This document shows, in pieces, positions 33,432 through 41,554 of a stretch of DNA of 64,000 nucleotides. Both the position numbers and the translations under genes were made by a program. The notes below the pieces were generated by a model. The model was not told the DNA's origin, made no database searches, and saw nothing but the letters and a program-made list of their open reading frames with translations. Numbering within the stretch: the stretch's first letter is position 1; each line of letters begins with the position of its first letter. This DNA comes from Pseudarthrobacter oxydans (GTDB taxonomy: Bacteria; Actinomycetota; Actinomycetes; Actinomycetales; Micrococcaceae): positions 95,304 through 159,303 of the forward strand of contig NZ_JABTYH010000007.1 in NCBI RefSeq assembly GCF_013314975.1. Direction: 5' to 3'.

Positions 33432-35144
33432 TCAGCGCAGCCATGCTGTGGTGTTGCCGGGCAGCTTGCCGTCTTCCAGCGGTGCGCTGCTGACAAGGAC
33501 GGTCCCCTCGGGGAGGTCGACGGCGGTGTCCCCGAAGTTGGTCACGGACTGCCAGCCGCCCGGACGGCGGAAGTGCAGGATCTCAGGGTTGGCGTTCTCC
33601 ACCCATTCCAGGTCCTCATCCGCCTGGAGCTCGTGGCGCAGCTTCAGGGCGGTGCGGTACAGCTCGAGGGTGGAGCCTTCGGTGCCGTCCTGCGCCTCCA
33701 CGGCGTACTTGCTGAACCAGTCCGGCTGCGGCAGGTGCGCGCCGCCGTCGCCAAATCCGAAGGAGGTGCCTTCCACCTTCCAGGGAAGGGGCACGCGGCA
33801 GCCGTCCCGGCCGATCTCCACTCCCCTGTTCCGGAAGAAGGAGGGGTCCTGGCGTTCGGATTCGGGAATCTCCGCCACTTCCTGCAGGCCCAGCTCTTCA
33901 CCCTGGTACAGGTAGGCGGAGCCCGGAACCGCCAGCATCAGGAGGGTTGCGGCGCGGGCACGGCGTTCACCGAGCTCCACGTCCAGCTGTTCCTTGGGGC
34001 CGCCGGCAAGCAGCCACTCCTTGCCGTCCTGGCCCTTGGCGCCCGCCTTGCTCTTGGAGACCTGCGGCAGGCCGTAGCGGGTGGCGTGCCGGACAACGTC
34101 GTGGTTGGAAAACACCCAGGTGGAGGAGGCACCGGTTGCGGTGGCCTCGGCCAGGTTGCGGGTGATGATCTCGCGGAATTCGTCGGCGTCGAAATCGGCC
34201 TGCAGGAGGTCGAAGTTGAAGGCCTGGCCGAGCCCCTGCGGGCTTGCGTAGCGGGCGCGGCGGGTGGCGTGCACCCAGGCCTCGGCCACGGCGGTGCGCG
34301 GCGGGTTGTACTCGTTGAAGACCTCACGCCACTCGGCGTACACCTCGTGGACCTCGTCGCGGTCCCAGAAGGGGTGCGTGCCGTCGTCGAAACCGTCCAC
34401 GCCGGTGTTGGCGGCGCTCAGTTCCAGCTTGGACAGCAGAGGCTCGGTGAGGTCCTTGGTGAGGGCGTGCGCCACGTCCACCCGGAAGCCGTCCACGCCG
34501 CGGTCGGACCAGAAGCGCAGGGTCTTGAGGAAGTCGTCGCGGACCTCGCGGTTGGACCAGTTCAGGTCCGGCTGCTCCTTGGCGAAAATGTGCATGTACC
34601 ACTGCCCGGGGGTGCCGTCCGGTTCGGTGATGCGCTCCCAGGCGGGGCCGCCGAAGACGGAGTCCCAGTCCGACGGCGGGAACTCGCCGTTGGGGCCCTT
34701 GCCGTCACGGAAGATGTACCGGTCCCGGGCGGGCGAGCCCTTGGGCGAGGCCAGCGCTTCCTTGAACCACTCGTGGCGGTTCGAGGAGTGGTTGGGGACG
34801 ATGTCCGCGATGAGCTTGATGCCGGCCCCGTGCAGCGCCTTGGCCATCTCGTCGAAGTCCTCGAGGGTGCCGAGCTTGGGATCGACGTCGCGGTAGTCAT
34901 CCACGTCGTAGCCGCCGTCTGCGAGCGCCGAGGGGTAGAACGGGCTCAGCCACACGGCGTCGATACCCAGGGACTTCAGGTACGGGACCTTGGAGGTGAT
35001 GCCCTTGAGGTCGCCAATGCCGTCGCCGTTGGAGTCGGCAAAACTGCGCGGGTAGATCTGGTAGACAGCGGCCTGGCGCCACCAGTTCGGATCGGACAGG
35101 CGGTCGGAATCGGACAGGGTTGCCAGGGTGGCGGTGGTGCTCAC
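33432..35144 (-). CDS. Alpha-glucosidase, GH13 (copy 1)
   Basis: A 570-residue GH13 enzyme of the oligo-1,6-glucosidase/alpha-glucosidase type (subfamilies 23/30). Residues: D223 nucleophile in GFRVDVAHAL, E288 acid/base in AVAEAWVH, D349 in FSNHDVVRH, plus the GH13 signatures YQIYPRSFADSNGDGIGDL and ADIVPNHSS. No signal peptide, so it acts on imported oligosaccharides in the cytoplasm. The start is GTG behind AAAGGAG. It has its own promoter and an ATTTA-N5-TAAAT site, while also lying 101 bases after its paralogue, with which it shares long, nearly identical blocks. Confidence 0.95.
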   Translation of the reverse strand: MSTTATLATLSDSDRLSDPNWWRQAAVYQIYPRSFADSNGDGIGDLKGITSKVPYLKSLGIDAVWLSPFYPSALADGGYDVDDYRDVDPKLGTLEDFDEMAKALHGAGIKLIADIVPNHSSNRHEWFKEALASPKGSPARDRYIFRDGKGPNGEFPPSDWDSVFGGPAWERITEPDGTPGQWYMHIFAKEQPDLNWSNREVRDDFLKTLRFWSDRGVDGFRVDVAHALTKDLTEPLLSKLELSAANTGVDGFDDGTHPFWDRDEVHEVYAEWREVFNEYNPPRTAVAEAWVHATRRARYASPQGLGQAFNFDLLQADFDADEFREIITRNLAEATATGASSTWVFSNHDVVRHATRYGLPQVSKSKAGAKGQDGKEWLLAGGPKEQLDVELGERRARAATLLMLAVPGSAYLYQGEELGLQEVAEIPESERQDPSFFRNRGVEIGRDGCRVPLPWKVEGTSFGFGDGGAHLPQPDWFSKYAVEAQDGTEGSTLELYRTALKLRHELQADEDLEWVENANPEILHFRRPGGWQSVTNFGDTAVDLPEGTVLVSSAPLEDGKLPGNTTAWLR

Positions 35145-35156
35145 AACGCTCCTTTT

Positions 35157-35171
35157 ATTTAGTATCTAAAT
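35157..35171 (-). promoter_or_regulatory. ROK-type operator in the promoter of alpha-glucosidase copy 1
   Basis: ATTTAG-TAT-CTAAAT is a 15-base inverted repeat of the same ATTTA-N5-TAAAT form as the site at 40254-40268. It sits just after the start point expected from the promoter TTGACC (35208-35213), 18 bases, CATACT (35184-35189) on the minus strand, where a repressor would block transcription. Confidence 0.6.
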
Positions 35172-35183
35172 TTTCTAGTGACC

Positions 35184-35213
35184 AGTATGTGCCGACCGGG
35201 CGGGCATGGTCAA
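35184..35213 (-). promoter_or_regulatory. Promoter of alpha-glucosidase copy 1
   Basis: TTGACC (35208-35213) and CATACT (35184-35189), minus strand, 18-base spacer, in the 101-base gap between the two alpha-glucosidase genes. Confidence 0.5.
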
Positions 35214-35245
35214 CAGCCCGCTGCCTGCTCCGGCAGGACGCCGGC

Positions 35246-36925
35246 TCAGGCCCTGAGCCAGGCGGTTGATTCTCCTGGAAGCCTGCCGGCCTCGATCCCG
35301 CTGCTGGAGATCAGGACCTCGCCGTCCGGAAGTTCGACGGCGGCAGGACCGAAGTTCGCCACGACGTGCCAGCCGCCCGGGCGCACGAAGTGCAGCACCT
35401 GGCCGTCTCCGCTGTGGTGCCATTCCAGGGTCTCCGCACCTTGCAGTTCACGGCGCAGCGCCAGCGCCCGGCGGTAGAACTGCAGGGTTGAGAGATTGTC
35501 GGTTTCCTGGGTGCTGGCTGCATAGCCGGCGAACCAGTCCGGCTGGGGCAGGTGGGCTCCCTTGGCACCGAAGCCGAAGGATGGTCCCGAGGGAGTCCAG
35601 GGCAAGGGCACGCGGCAGCCGTCGCGGCCCAGGCCGTCGTACTCTGCGCCCCGGAAGAATGACGGGTCCTGGCGCCGGTCAGCGGGGATGTCAGCCACCT
35701 CGTGCAGGCCCAGTTCCTCCCCCTGGTAAAGGTATGCGGAGCCGGGAAGGGCGAGCATGAGCAGTGTGGCGGCCTTGGCGCGGCGCAGGCCTCCTTCCAC
35801 GTCCAGCGCTTCGCGGGGGCCGCCCGCTTTGACCCAGTCCACCCCCGGCTTCCCCGGCCGCCCGTTGAGCGGTTCGAGGCCGTAACGGGTGGCGTGGCGG
35901 GTGACGTCGTGGTTCGAAAATACCCACGTGGTGGTGGAGCCGGTGAGGCGTGCCTGTGCGACGTTGTCGGTGATGATGGTGCGGAATTGGGTGGCGTTGA
36001 AGTCGGCCAGGAGCAGGTCGAAGCTGAAAGCCTGGCCCAGTCCTTCAGGGGAGGCGTACTTGGCGCGCCGTTCGGCGGTTTCCACCCACGCCTCCGCCAC
36101 GGCAAAGCGCGGCGGGTCATATTCGTTGAAGACCTTGCGCCATTCGGCGTAGATCTCATGGACCTCGTCGCGGTCCATGAGCGGGTGCGTCCCGGAGGTC
36201 CGGTCCATGCCCTCAAGTTCCTGCTTGCTCGGAAGGTCGGAGCCCAGGTCCTTGACGAGGAGGTTGGCCACGTCCACGCGGAAGCCGTCCACGCCCCGGT
36301 CGGCCCAGAAGCGCAACGTCCTGAGGAAGTCCGCACGGACCTCGGGGTTGTCCCAGTTCCAATCCGGCTGTTCGGGAGTGAAGGTGTGCAGATACCATTG
36401 CCCGTCTTCCACCTGCGACCAGGCCGGGCCGCCGAACGCGGCTGTCCAGTCCGACGGCGGCAGCTCGCCATTCCCGCCCTTCCCGTCCCTGAAGTGGTAC
36501 CGCTGCCGGGCCGCTGACCCCTTGGGCGAGGCCAGGGCTTCTTTGAACCAGGCGTGCCGGTTGGAGGAGTGGTTCGGGACAATGTCCACGATCACTTTGA
36601 TACCGGCGGCGTGCAGGGCCGCGGCCATCCCGTCGAAATCTGCCAGGCTGCCGATTTTGGGATCGACGTTACGGTAGTCGTCCACGTCGTAGCCGCCGTC
36701 TGCGAGCGCCGAGGGGTAAAACGGGCTGAGCCACACGGCGTCGATCCCCAGGCTCTTCAAGTACGGCACCTTCGCGGTGATGCCGTTCAGGTCCCCAATA
36801 CCGTCGCCGTTCGAATCGGCGAAGCTGCGCGGATAGATCTGGTACACCGAGGCCTGGCGCCACCAGGTGGTGGCGGCCGCGGGTCCGTTGTCGGCATGGT
36901 GAGTCTGGCTGGCGAGGATGGACAA
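35246..36925 (-). CDS. Alpha-glucosidase, GH13 (copy 2)
   Basis: A 559-residue paralogue of the next gene. D218 is the nucleophile in GFRVDVANLL, E278 the acid/base in AVAEAWVE, and the FSNHDVTRH Asp completes the triad. The TTG start is chosen because AAAGGGGA lies 6 bases upstream and because, counted from it, residues 21-160 align number for number with copy 1; a start at 36976 would add an unrelated 17 residues. It lies 51 bases after the MalG-like permease, so it is cotranscribed with the importer and should hydrolyse the sugar it brings in. No signal peptide. Confidence 0.93.
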   Translation of the reverse strand: MSILASQTHHADNGPAAATTWWRQASVYQIYPRSFADSNGDGIGDLNGITAKVPYLKSLGIDAVWLSPFYPSALADGGYDVDDYRNVDPKIGSLADFDGMAAALHAAGIKVIVDIVPNHSSNRHAWFKEALASPKGSAARQRYHFRDGKGGNGELPPSDWTAAFGGPAWSQVEDGQWYLHTFTPEQPDWNWDNPEVRADFLRTLRFWADRGVDGFRVDVANLLVKDLGSDLPSKQELEGMDRTSGTHPLMDRDEVHEIYAEWRKVFNEYDPPRFAVAEAWVETAERRAKYASPEGLGQAFSFDLLLADFNATQFRTIITDNVAQARLTGSTTTWVFSNHDVTRHATRYGLEPLNGRPGKPGVDWVKAGGPREALDVEGGLRRAKAATLLMLALPGSAYLYQGEELGLHEVADIPADRRQDPSFFRGAEYDGLGRDGCRVPLPWTPSGPSFGFGAKGAHLPQPDWFAGYAASTQETDNLSTLQFYRRALALRRELQGAETLEWHHSGDGQVLHFVRPGGWHVVANFGPAAVELPDGEVLISSSGIEAGRLPGESTAWLRA

Positions 36926-36976
36926 GCGGTTTCCCCTTTCCGGGGGTTTTGGTGATGGTTTACATGCCGGCTGCAC

Positions 36977-37888
36977 CTAGCCCTTGACGGCTCCCTGCGT
37001 GACGCCGGCCATGACCCACCGCTGGGTAAAGAGGTAAGCCACGATGGCCGGTGCCATGGCCATCAGATAGGACGCAAAGGACACGTGGTAGTTGTTGCTG
37101 AACTGGGTCTGGAACAGGTTCTGCCGGACCGGAAGGGTTTGCAGTGCCGGGTCGGAGATGATCAGGGAAGGCATCATGAAGTCGTTCCAGGCGTAAAGGA
37201 AGGCGAAAATTCCGACCGTGGCGCTCATCGGCGCCAGCAGGGGGAAGATCAGCTGCCAGAAGGTCTGCCAGGTGGTGGCGCCGTCAATGCGGGCGCTCTC
37301 TTCCAACTCGAGCGGGATGGACCGCAGGAACGCCGTGAACAGCAGCACACTGAAGCTCAACTGGAACATTGTGGCGAGCAGGATGACGCCCATCGGGTTG
37401 TCCAGGCCCAGGCGGCCGGTCAACTGGATTTGCGGCAGGGCTACGACCGGAAACGGGATGAACATCGCTGCGAGCAGGTAGTAGAAGGAGTACCGGAACA
37501 GCCTGCGTTCCCAGTTGCGCACAATCGCATACGAGGCGAATGCGGCCAGCACGATCGTTGCTGCGACGGTCCCGGCCGTGACCAGCAGCGACATCGCGGC
37601 GCCGACGGGGAAGTTCGTCAACGTCCACGCCTGGACGAAGCCGTCGATGCTGAACGGCGCAGGGAAGGAGAAGGCGTTGCCGTCCACAGCCTGCCCCTGG
37701 GTTTTGAAAGCCATGGACACGGTCACGTAGAGCGGGAGCAGAACCGTGACGGCACAAAGGACCAGGATGATGGTCCCCGGCCAGTTCACCCGCTCGACCT
37801 TGATGCCTGGGCGTCGTCGTCCGCTCCCGGCGGGAACTGGTTCGGTGCGGTGGAGTTCCTCGGCGGTGAGGGTGGCTGGTGTGGTCAT
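36977..37888 (-). CDS. Carbohydrate ABC importer permease, MalG type
   Basis: A 303-residue inner-membrane permease with six helices after a 30-residue polar N-terminus. The EAA loop that docks the ATPase reads LEESARIDGATTWQTFWQLI. It shares a 1-base overlap (ATGA-type junction at 37888) with the MalF-type gene upstream. No ATPase gene is present in the operon, as usual for actinobacterial sugar importers that share one MsiK-type ATPase encoded elsewhere. The downstream alpha-glucosidases suggest an alpha-glucoside or isomaltooligosaccharide substrate. Confidence 0.93.
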   Translation of the reverse strand: MTTPATLTAEELHRTEPVPAGSGRRRPGIKVERVNWPGTIILVLCAVTVLLPLYVTVSMAFKTQGQAVDGNAFSFPAPFSIDGFVQAWTLTNFPVGAAMSLLVTAGTVAATIVLAAFASYAIVRNWERRLFRYSFYYLLAAMFIPFPVVALPQIQLTGRLGLDNPMGVILLATMFQLSFSVLLFTAFLRSIPLELEESARIDGATTWQTFWQLIFPLLAPMSATVGIFAFLYAWNDFMMPSLIISDPALQTLPVRQNLFQTQFSNNYHVSFASYLMAMAPAIVAYLFTQRWVMAGVTQGAVKG

Positions 37889-38799
37889 TAGAGTGTGTTC
37901 CGTCCGCGAGTCAGCGAAAGCTGCAGGAGAGAGATGAGGACAGCGACGACGAAGAAGATCGTGGCGTTGGCCATCTGGTAGGCATAGTCGCCGCCGTTGA
38001 AGCCGGCGATGACGGTCATCGCGATGCTTCTTGTTGAGGTTCCCGGGCCGCCGTTCGTGAGACCGACGATGATGTCGTACGCATTCAGGAAGCCCTTGAA
38101 GCCGAGGATGATGTTGATGACCACATAGCCGGCCACAAGCGGAGCGGTGATCTTCAGGAGCTGCTGGAACTTGCTGGCGCCGTCGATCTCCGCGGCCTCA
38201 TACACGTCCCCCGGGATTGAGACGAGACCGGCGATATAGATCAGCAGCGCCCCGGGCACGGCCTGCCAGGCGGTGACCACCACAATGGCGATCCATGCAA
38301 GGTCCGGGTTTGCCAGGAGGCTCGTCTCCAGCCACGAGATGCCTGCCGCCGCACCCGCAGAGGGCAGCGAGTTGGAGAACAGGAAATTGAAAACGTAGGC
38401 GATGATGATGCCGGAGACCACCATGGGGATAACAAAGATGGTTCGCAGCGCTGTCTTCATGCGGATCTGCGAGGTGAGCCCCACGGCGAGGAGGAAGGCG
38501 ATCACGTTCACCACAAGCACGGTGACGATCGAGAAGCCGAAGGTGAACAGATAGCTCTGCAGGATGGCGGGATCGCTGAAAATTGCTATGTAGTTGGTCA
38601 GGCCTGCGAACTCCCAGTCACCGATTCCGATGGAGTCCGTGAAGCTGAAGAAGATGCCAACGAGGCCTGGAACCGTGATCGCCAGCGTAAAGAGTACAAG
38701 GCTAGGCAGGAGGAAGAAGTAGAAGATCGGTTCGACCCTCCGCCGGCTGCGGCTTTCGGGGCGTCCCTGCCCGCGTCTGGTTGCTGTGGTGGTGGACAT
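37888..38799 (-). CDS. Carbohydrate ABC importer permease, MalF type
   Basis: A 303-residue permease with six helices; the first 20 residues are basic and cytoplasmic. The EAA loop reads VYEAAEIDGASKFQQLLKIT. A strong AAGGGAG lies upstream of the ATG. It sits between the lipoprotein gene (23-base gap) and the MalG-type gene, so the three form one import system. Confidence 0.93.
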   Translation of the reverse strand: MSTTTATRRGQGRPESRSRRRVEPIFYFFLLPSLVLFTLAITVPGLVGIFFSFTDSIGIGDWEFAGLTNYIAIFSDPAILQSYLFTFGFSIVTVLVVNVIAFLLAVGLTSQIRMKTALRTIFVIPMVVSGIIIAYVFNFLFSNSLPSAGAAAGISWLETSLLANPDLAWIAIVVVTAWQAVPGALLIYIAGLVSIPGDVYEAAEIDGASKFQQLLKITAPLVAGYVVINIILGFKGFLNAYDIIVGLTNGGPGTSTRSIAMTVIAGFNGGDYAYQMANATIFFVVAVLISLLQLSLTRGRNTL

Positions 38800-38822
38800 G
38801 TGTCTGGCTCCCTTGTTCTGGG

Positions 38823-40094
38823 CTACTGGCGAAAGGCCAGGCGCGCCCAGTCTGCGTCGAGTGTGCGGAACATGGCTGCAGGATCTGCGCCCAACACGAG
38901 CGCCTGGGTGTAGTTCATGATGGGAATAGTGCGGGGTACCAGCACCGATGGTCCCTGGTAGACAGAGCCCTTGTCGTAGTACTCCACCATCCCCTCGATG
39001 CGCGGGTCCGGGGCTGCGTCCGCATCAATGGTGGGCGTGAAGCCCAGCTGCGACTTGTTGTACGCCTCAATGATTTCCGGCTGGTAGAGATACTCCAGGA
39101 AGTCGCGCGCAGCCTCCTTGTGCTTGGATTCCTCCGGAATCCACGCCGCGAGATCGACGTTGACCCGCACGCGCAGGTCCTCGGGATTTTCCGTCATCGG
39201 CAGTGGAAAGGTTCCGAGCTGGAGATCGGGCGCAGTCTTGGCGATCTCGCTGAACGCCCACGGGCCCTGCAGGTACATGGCTGCCTTGCCCTGGGAAAAC
39301 GCGAGGTTCCCGTCGCCGTAGCCGCGGCTCGCGGCGTCTTTGTTCACGTAGCTGCCCGCCAGTTTCAGCATCTTCTCTACAGGCTGTTCAAAGTCTTTTT
39401 GGAAGGACGCAGGCGAGTCGGGTCCGACGTCCGTGCCGGCATCGGCAAGCTTTTCAAAGAAGTCGAGGGTGTCCAGCTGGCCGCCCACAGAGTAGTCAAA
39501 CCATCCCTGGGCCACCGTCCAGTCGTCCTTCCACGTGGCGTAGAACGGCGTCACTCCCGCGGCTTTCAGCGCGTCGCACGCCGCGAGCAACTCACTCCAG
39601 GTCCTGGGAACCTCGATGCCGTGGGCGGCGAAGATTTCCTTGTTGTAGATCACGGACGACGCCATGACCGAGTACGGCAGGGCGCTGGTCCGGCCCGGGT
39701 ACGAGCCGTACTGGTCCATCAGTGGCTGCAGGTCCTTCCGGACCCGGGTGGCAGCCTGGGTTCCGGACAGGTCACTCAGCGCACCGCGCTGGACGAACCT
39801 GGCCGTTTCCATGTTGTAGTTCGCCAGCGCGATGTCCGGCGGGTTGCCCCGGACAAAGCTCGCTGAAACGACGTCGACACCGGAAGTATCCAGGATGACC
39901 TCTGTATTGTCCTGCGAGGCGTTGTAGTCGGCCACCAGCTTGGTCATGAAGCCGATTGCTTCCCGCTTGCTAAACGTGAACCGGATGGTCTCCTTGCCAG
40001 AGTCTCCGGTGCAGCCTGAGAGGAGGCCGGCGAGCAGGGCCAGGCACAAGCCCAGCGCTGCGGTACGTAGTGTGCGCGTCAATTTCAAAGACAC
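38823..40094 (-). CDS. Sugar-binding lipoprotein of an ABC importer
   Basis: A 423-residue family-1 extracellular solute-binding protein. The signal peptide has a basic start (LKLTRTLR), a hydrophobic core and the lipobox LLSGC, so the mature protein is lipid-anchored outside the membrane. The GTG start is chosen because GAAAGGACG lies just upstream and because it puts the signal peptide at the N-terminus; the open frame extends 45 codons further without signal features. First gene of the importer operon, opposite the ROK regulator. The downstream GH13 enzymes point to an alpha-linked glucose oligomer as ligand. Confidence 0.92.
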   Translation of the reverse strand: MSLKLTRTLRTAALGLCLALLAGLLSGCTGDSGKETIRFTFSKREAIGFMTKLVADYNASQDNTEVILDTSGVDVVSASFVRGNPPDIALANYNMETARFVQRGALSDLSGTQAATRVRKDLQPLMDQYGSYPGRTSALPYSVMASSVIYNKEIFAAHGIEVPRTWSELLAACDALKAAGVTPFYATWKDDWTVAQGWFDYSVGGQLDTLDFFEKLADAGTDVGPDSPASFQKDFEQPVEKMLKLAGSYVNKDAASRGYGDGNLAFSQGKAAMYLQGPWAFSEIAKTAPDLQLGTFPLPMTENPEDLRVRVNVDLAAWIPEESKHKEAARDFLEYLYQPEIIEAYNKSQLGFTPTIDADAAPDPRIEGMVEYYDKGSVYQGPSVLVPRTIPIMNYTQALVLGADPAAMFRTLDADWARLAFRQ

Positions 40095-40174
40095 CCTCGT
40101 CCTTTCGTGGTGCGGCAGAACGCCGCGTGGCGGCGGGGACGGCTGAGACTGTGCCGCAGAGTTTATATAGGGCG

Positions 40175-40182
40175 TAAATTTA
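40175..40182. promoter_or_regulatory. TAAATTTA half-site in the importer promoter
   Basis: GTAAATTTAG at 40174-40183 repeats the core of the ROK-type site at 40254-40272. It lies just downstream of the expected start point of the importer promoter TTGACG (40220-40225), 19 bases, TATACT (40195-40200) on the minus strand. Its partner half (ATTTA-N5-TATCG) is imperfect. Confidence 0.5.
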
Positions 40183-40194
40183 GCTCCTATCGTT

Positions 40195-40225
40195 AGTATA
40201 GCGGTGGCGGCGGGCGCACCGTCAA
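40195..40225 (-). promoter_or_regulatory. Promoter of the sugar importer operon
   Basis: TTGACG (40220-40225) and TATACT (40195-40200) on the minus strand with a 19-base spacer, flanked on both sides by TAAATTTA sites. Confidence 0.45.
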
Positions 40226-40228
40226 GCA

Positions 40229-40256
40229 TTGAGGGGAATGTTTCCTCGGCTATATT
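40229..40256 (+). promoter_or_regulatory. Promoter of the ROK regulator gene
   Basis: TTGAGG (40229-40234), 16 bases, TATATT (40251-40256). The operator-like repeat at 40254-40268 overlaps the -10 box and start point, as expected for autorepression. Confidence 0.5.
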
Positions 40257-40272
40257 TATGACCTAAATTTAG
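40254..40272. promoter_or_regulatory. ROK-type operator ATTTA-TGACC-TAAAT
   Basis: An inverted repeat with the same arm length and spacing as the alpha-glucosidase site at 35157-35171; it continues into the palindrome CTAAATTTAG (40263-40272). It lies in the 222-base divergent region between the importer and the ROK gene. Confidence 0.6.
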
Positions 40273-40316
40273 AATCGCCTTCACGTCCCGTGACCAGGCC
40301 AGAATGGGAGCGCCCG

Positions 40317-41543
40317 ATGAGGACTGAGACTGCACCGTCAACGCAGCTGGTGCGGAGGGTCAACGCCAGCGCTATGCTCAAGGCAATGCGCGGGGCGGGC
40401 ATCATGACAGGCACGGACCTCATGGCCGCCACCGGGCTTTCCCGGGCCACGGTGATCTCGATTTGCGATGAGCTGGTGCGGCTCGGATGGCTCCGGGAAA
40501 TGGAAACCCAGCGGGGCGCCGAGGGATATATCAAAGGCAGGCCGGCGCGCAGGTTCGTTTTCGACGACCGCGCGGCCAGCGTCCTGGGCATCGATATCGG
40601 GGCCAACAAGATCACCACCATCGTCGCCGACATGGGGGGAAACGCCCTCGCCAGGGTAACCACGCCCTTCCGGGCGTTCAACGTAGGCGCTGACGAGCGC
40701 GCCGATGTCCTGGACCGGATCGCCGCGGAGGCCCTGGAGAAGGCGGGAGTGTCCGCGGACTCTGTCCTGGCTGTAACCGTTGGCGTCGCCGCCCCGGTGA
40801 GTCGCGACGGCGAAGTCCTCACGGTCCAGGAATTCTGGAAGTCGTTCGATGTCCGCCGGCTTGTCTCTGAGCGGCACGGCTGGCACGTGCTCCTGGAGAA
40901 CGATGCCAACCTGGCGGCACTGGCTGAACGCTGGCGGGGAACGGCCCAGGGCGTCGACAACCTGGTCGTGATGCTCACGGGGGACCGTCTAGGCGCCGGC
41001 ATCCTGGAATCGGGCCGTCTGCTGCACGGGCAGCTTGGCGGCTTTGGCGAGCTGGGATACCTGGACAATGTCGAAGGTGTCGGTGACACTCTCGGCATTG
41101 CGCATTATGTGTCGCTTTGGGGCCAGGAAGCGCTCGCCTCAGGCGCCGACACGCAGCTGCGTGAGCTGTGCGGCAACGCCCCGGACAGCCTCACGGCCGG
41201 GATGGTGTTTGCCGCAGCCGGGAACGGCGACCACGCGGCGCAGGACGTCCTCAACCGGATGGCACAGCGCATGGCCCGTGTCATCGGTTCCGTCAGCACG
41301 CTGGCAAACCCGGAGCTCGTCGTCCTCGCAGGAGGCGTCGCGGCCTCTGCGCACGCGCTCATTCCCGCCATCGAGGAGCAGCTGCCGAAGTTCACATTCA
41401 CTCCGCCCCGGGTGGAGGCATCCTCCCTTGGAGACGGCATCGTTTCCATCGGCGCTATCCGCCTGGCACTGGACTACGTCGAAGAGCACGCCCTGGACCT
41501 TTATCCCGCTTCTTTCAGGAAACCGGCCCAGCCCGTTTCCTGA
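40317..41543 (+). CDS. ROK-family transcriptional regulator
   Basis: A 408-residue regulator: an N-terminal winged helix (about 12-75: MTGTDLMAATGLSRATVISI, then a wing) and a ROK sugar-kinase-like domain starting at VLGIDIGANKITTIVADMGG. The zinc motif that marks ROK proteins, a GH dipeptide plus CxCGxxGCxE, is absent: the segment reads GGFGELGYLDNVEG. The ATG is chosen for GGGAG 6 bases upstream; a GTG at 40290 lacks a ribosome site. Divergent from the sugar importer, with matching operators in both this region and the alpha-glucosidase promoter, it is the likely regulon repressor. Confidence 0.9.
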   Translation: MRTETAPSTQLVRRVNASAMLKAMRGAGIMTGTDLMAATGLSRATVISICDELVRLGWLREMETQRGAEGYIKGRPARRFVFDDRAASVLGIDIGANKITTIVADMGGNALARVTTPFRAFNVGADERADVLDRIAAEALEKAGVSADSVLAVTVGVAAPVSRDGEVLTVQEFWKSFDVRRLVSERHGWHVLLENDANLAALAERWRGTAQGVDNLVVMLTGDRLGAGILESGRLLHGQLGGFGELGYLDNVEGVGDTLGIAHYVSLWGQEALASGADTQLRELCGNAPDSLTAGMVFAAAGNGDHAAQDVLNRMAQRMARVIGSVSTLANPELVVLAGGVAASAHALIPAIEEQLPKFTFTPPRVEASSLGDGIVSIGAIRLALDYVEEHALDLYPASFRKPAQPVS

Positions 41544-41554
41544 AGCGGTCCAGG

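Noticed and set aside
33384..35162. 592-codon frame antisense to alpha-glucosidase copy 1
   Set aside because: A shadow of a well-supported GH13 gene; no motif and no ribosome site.
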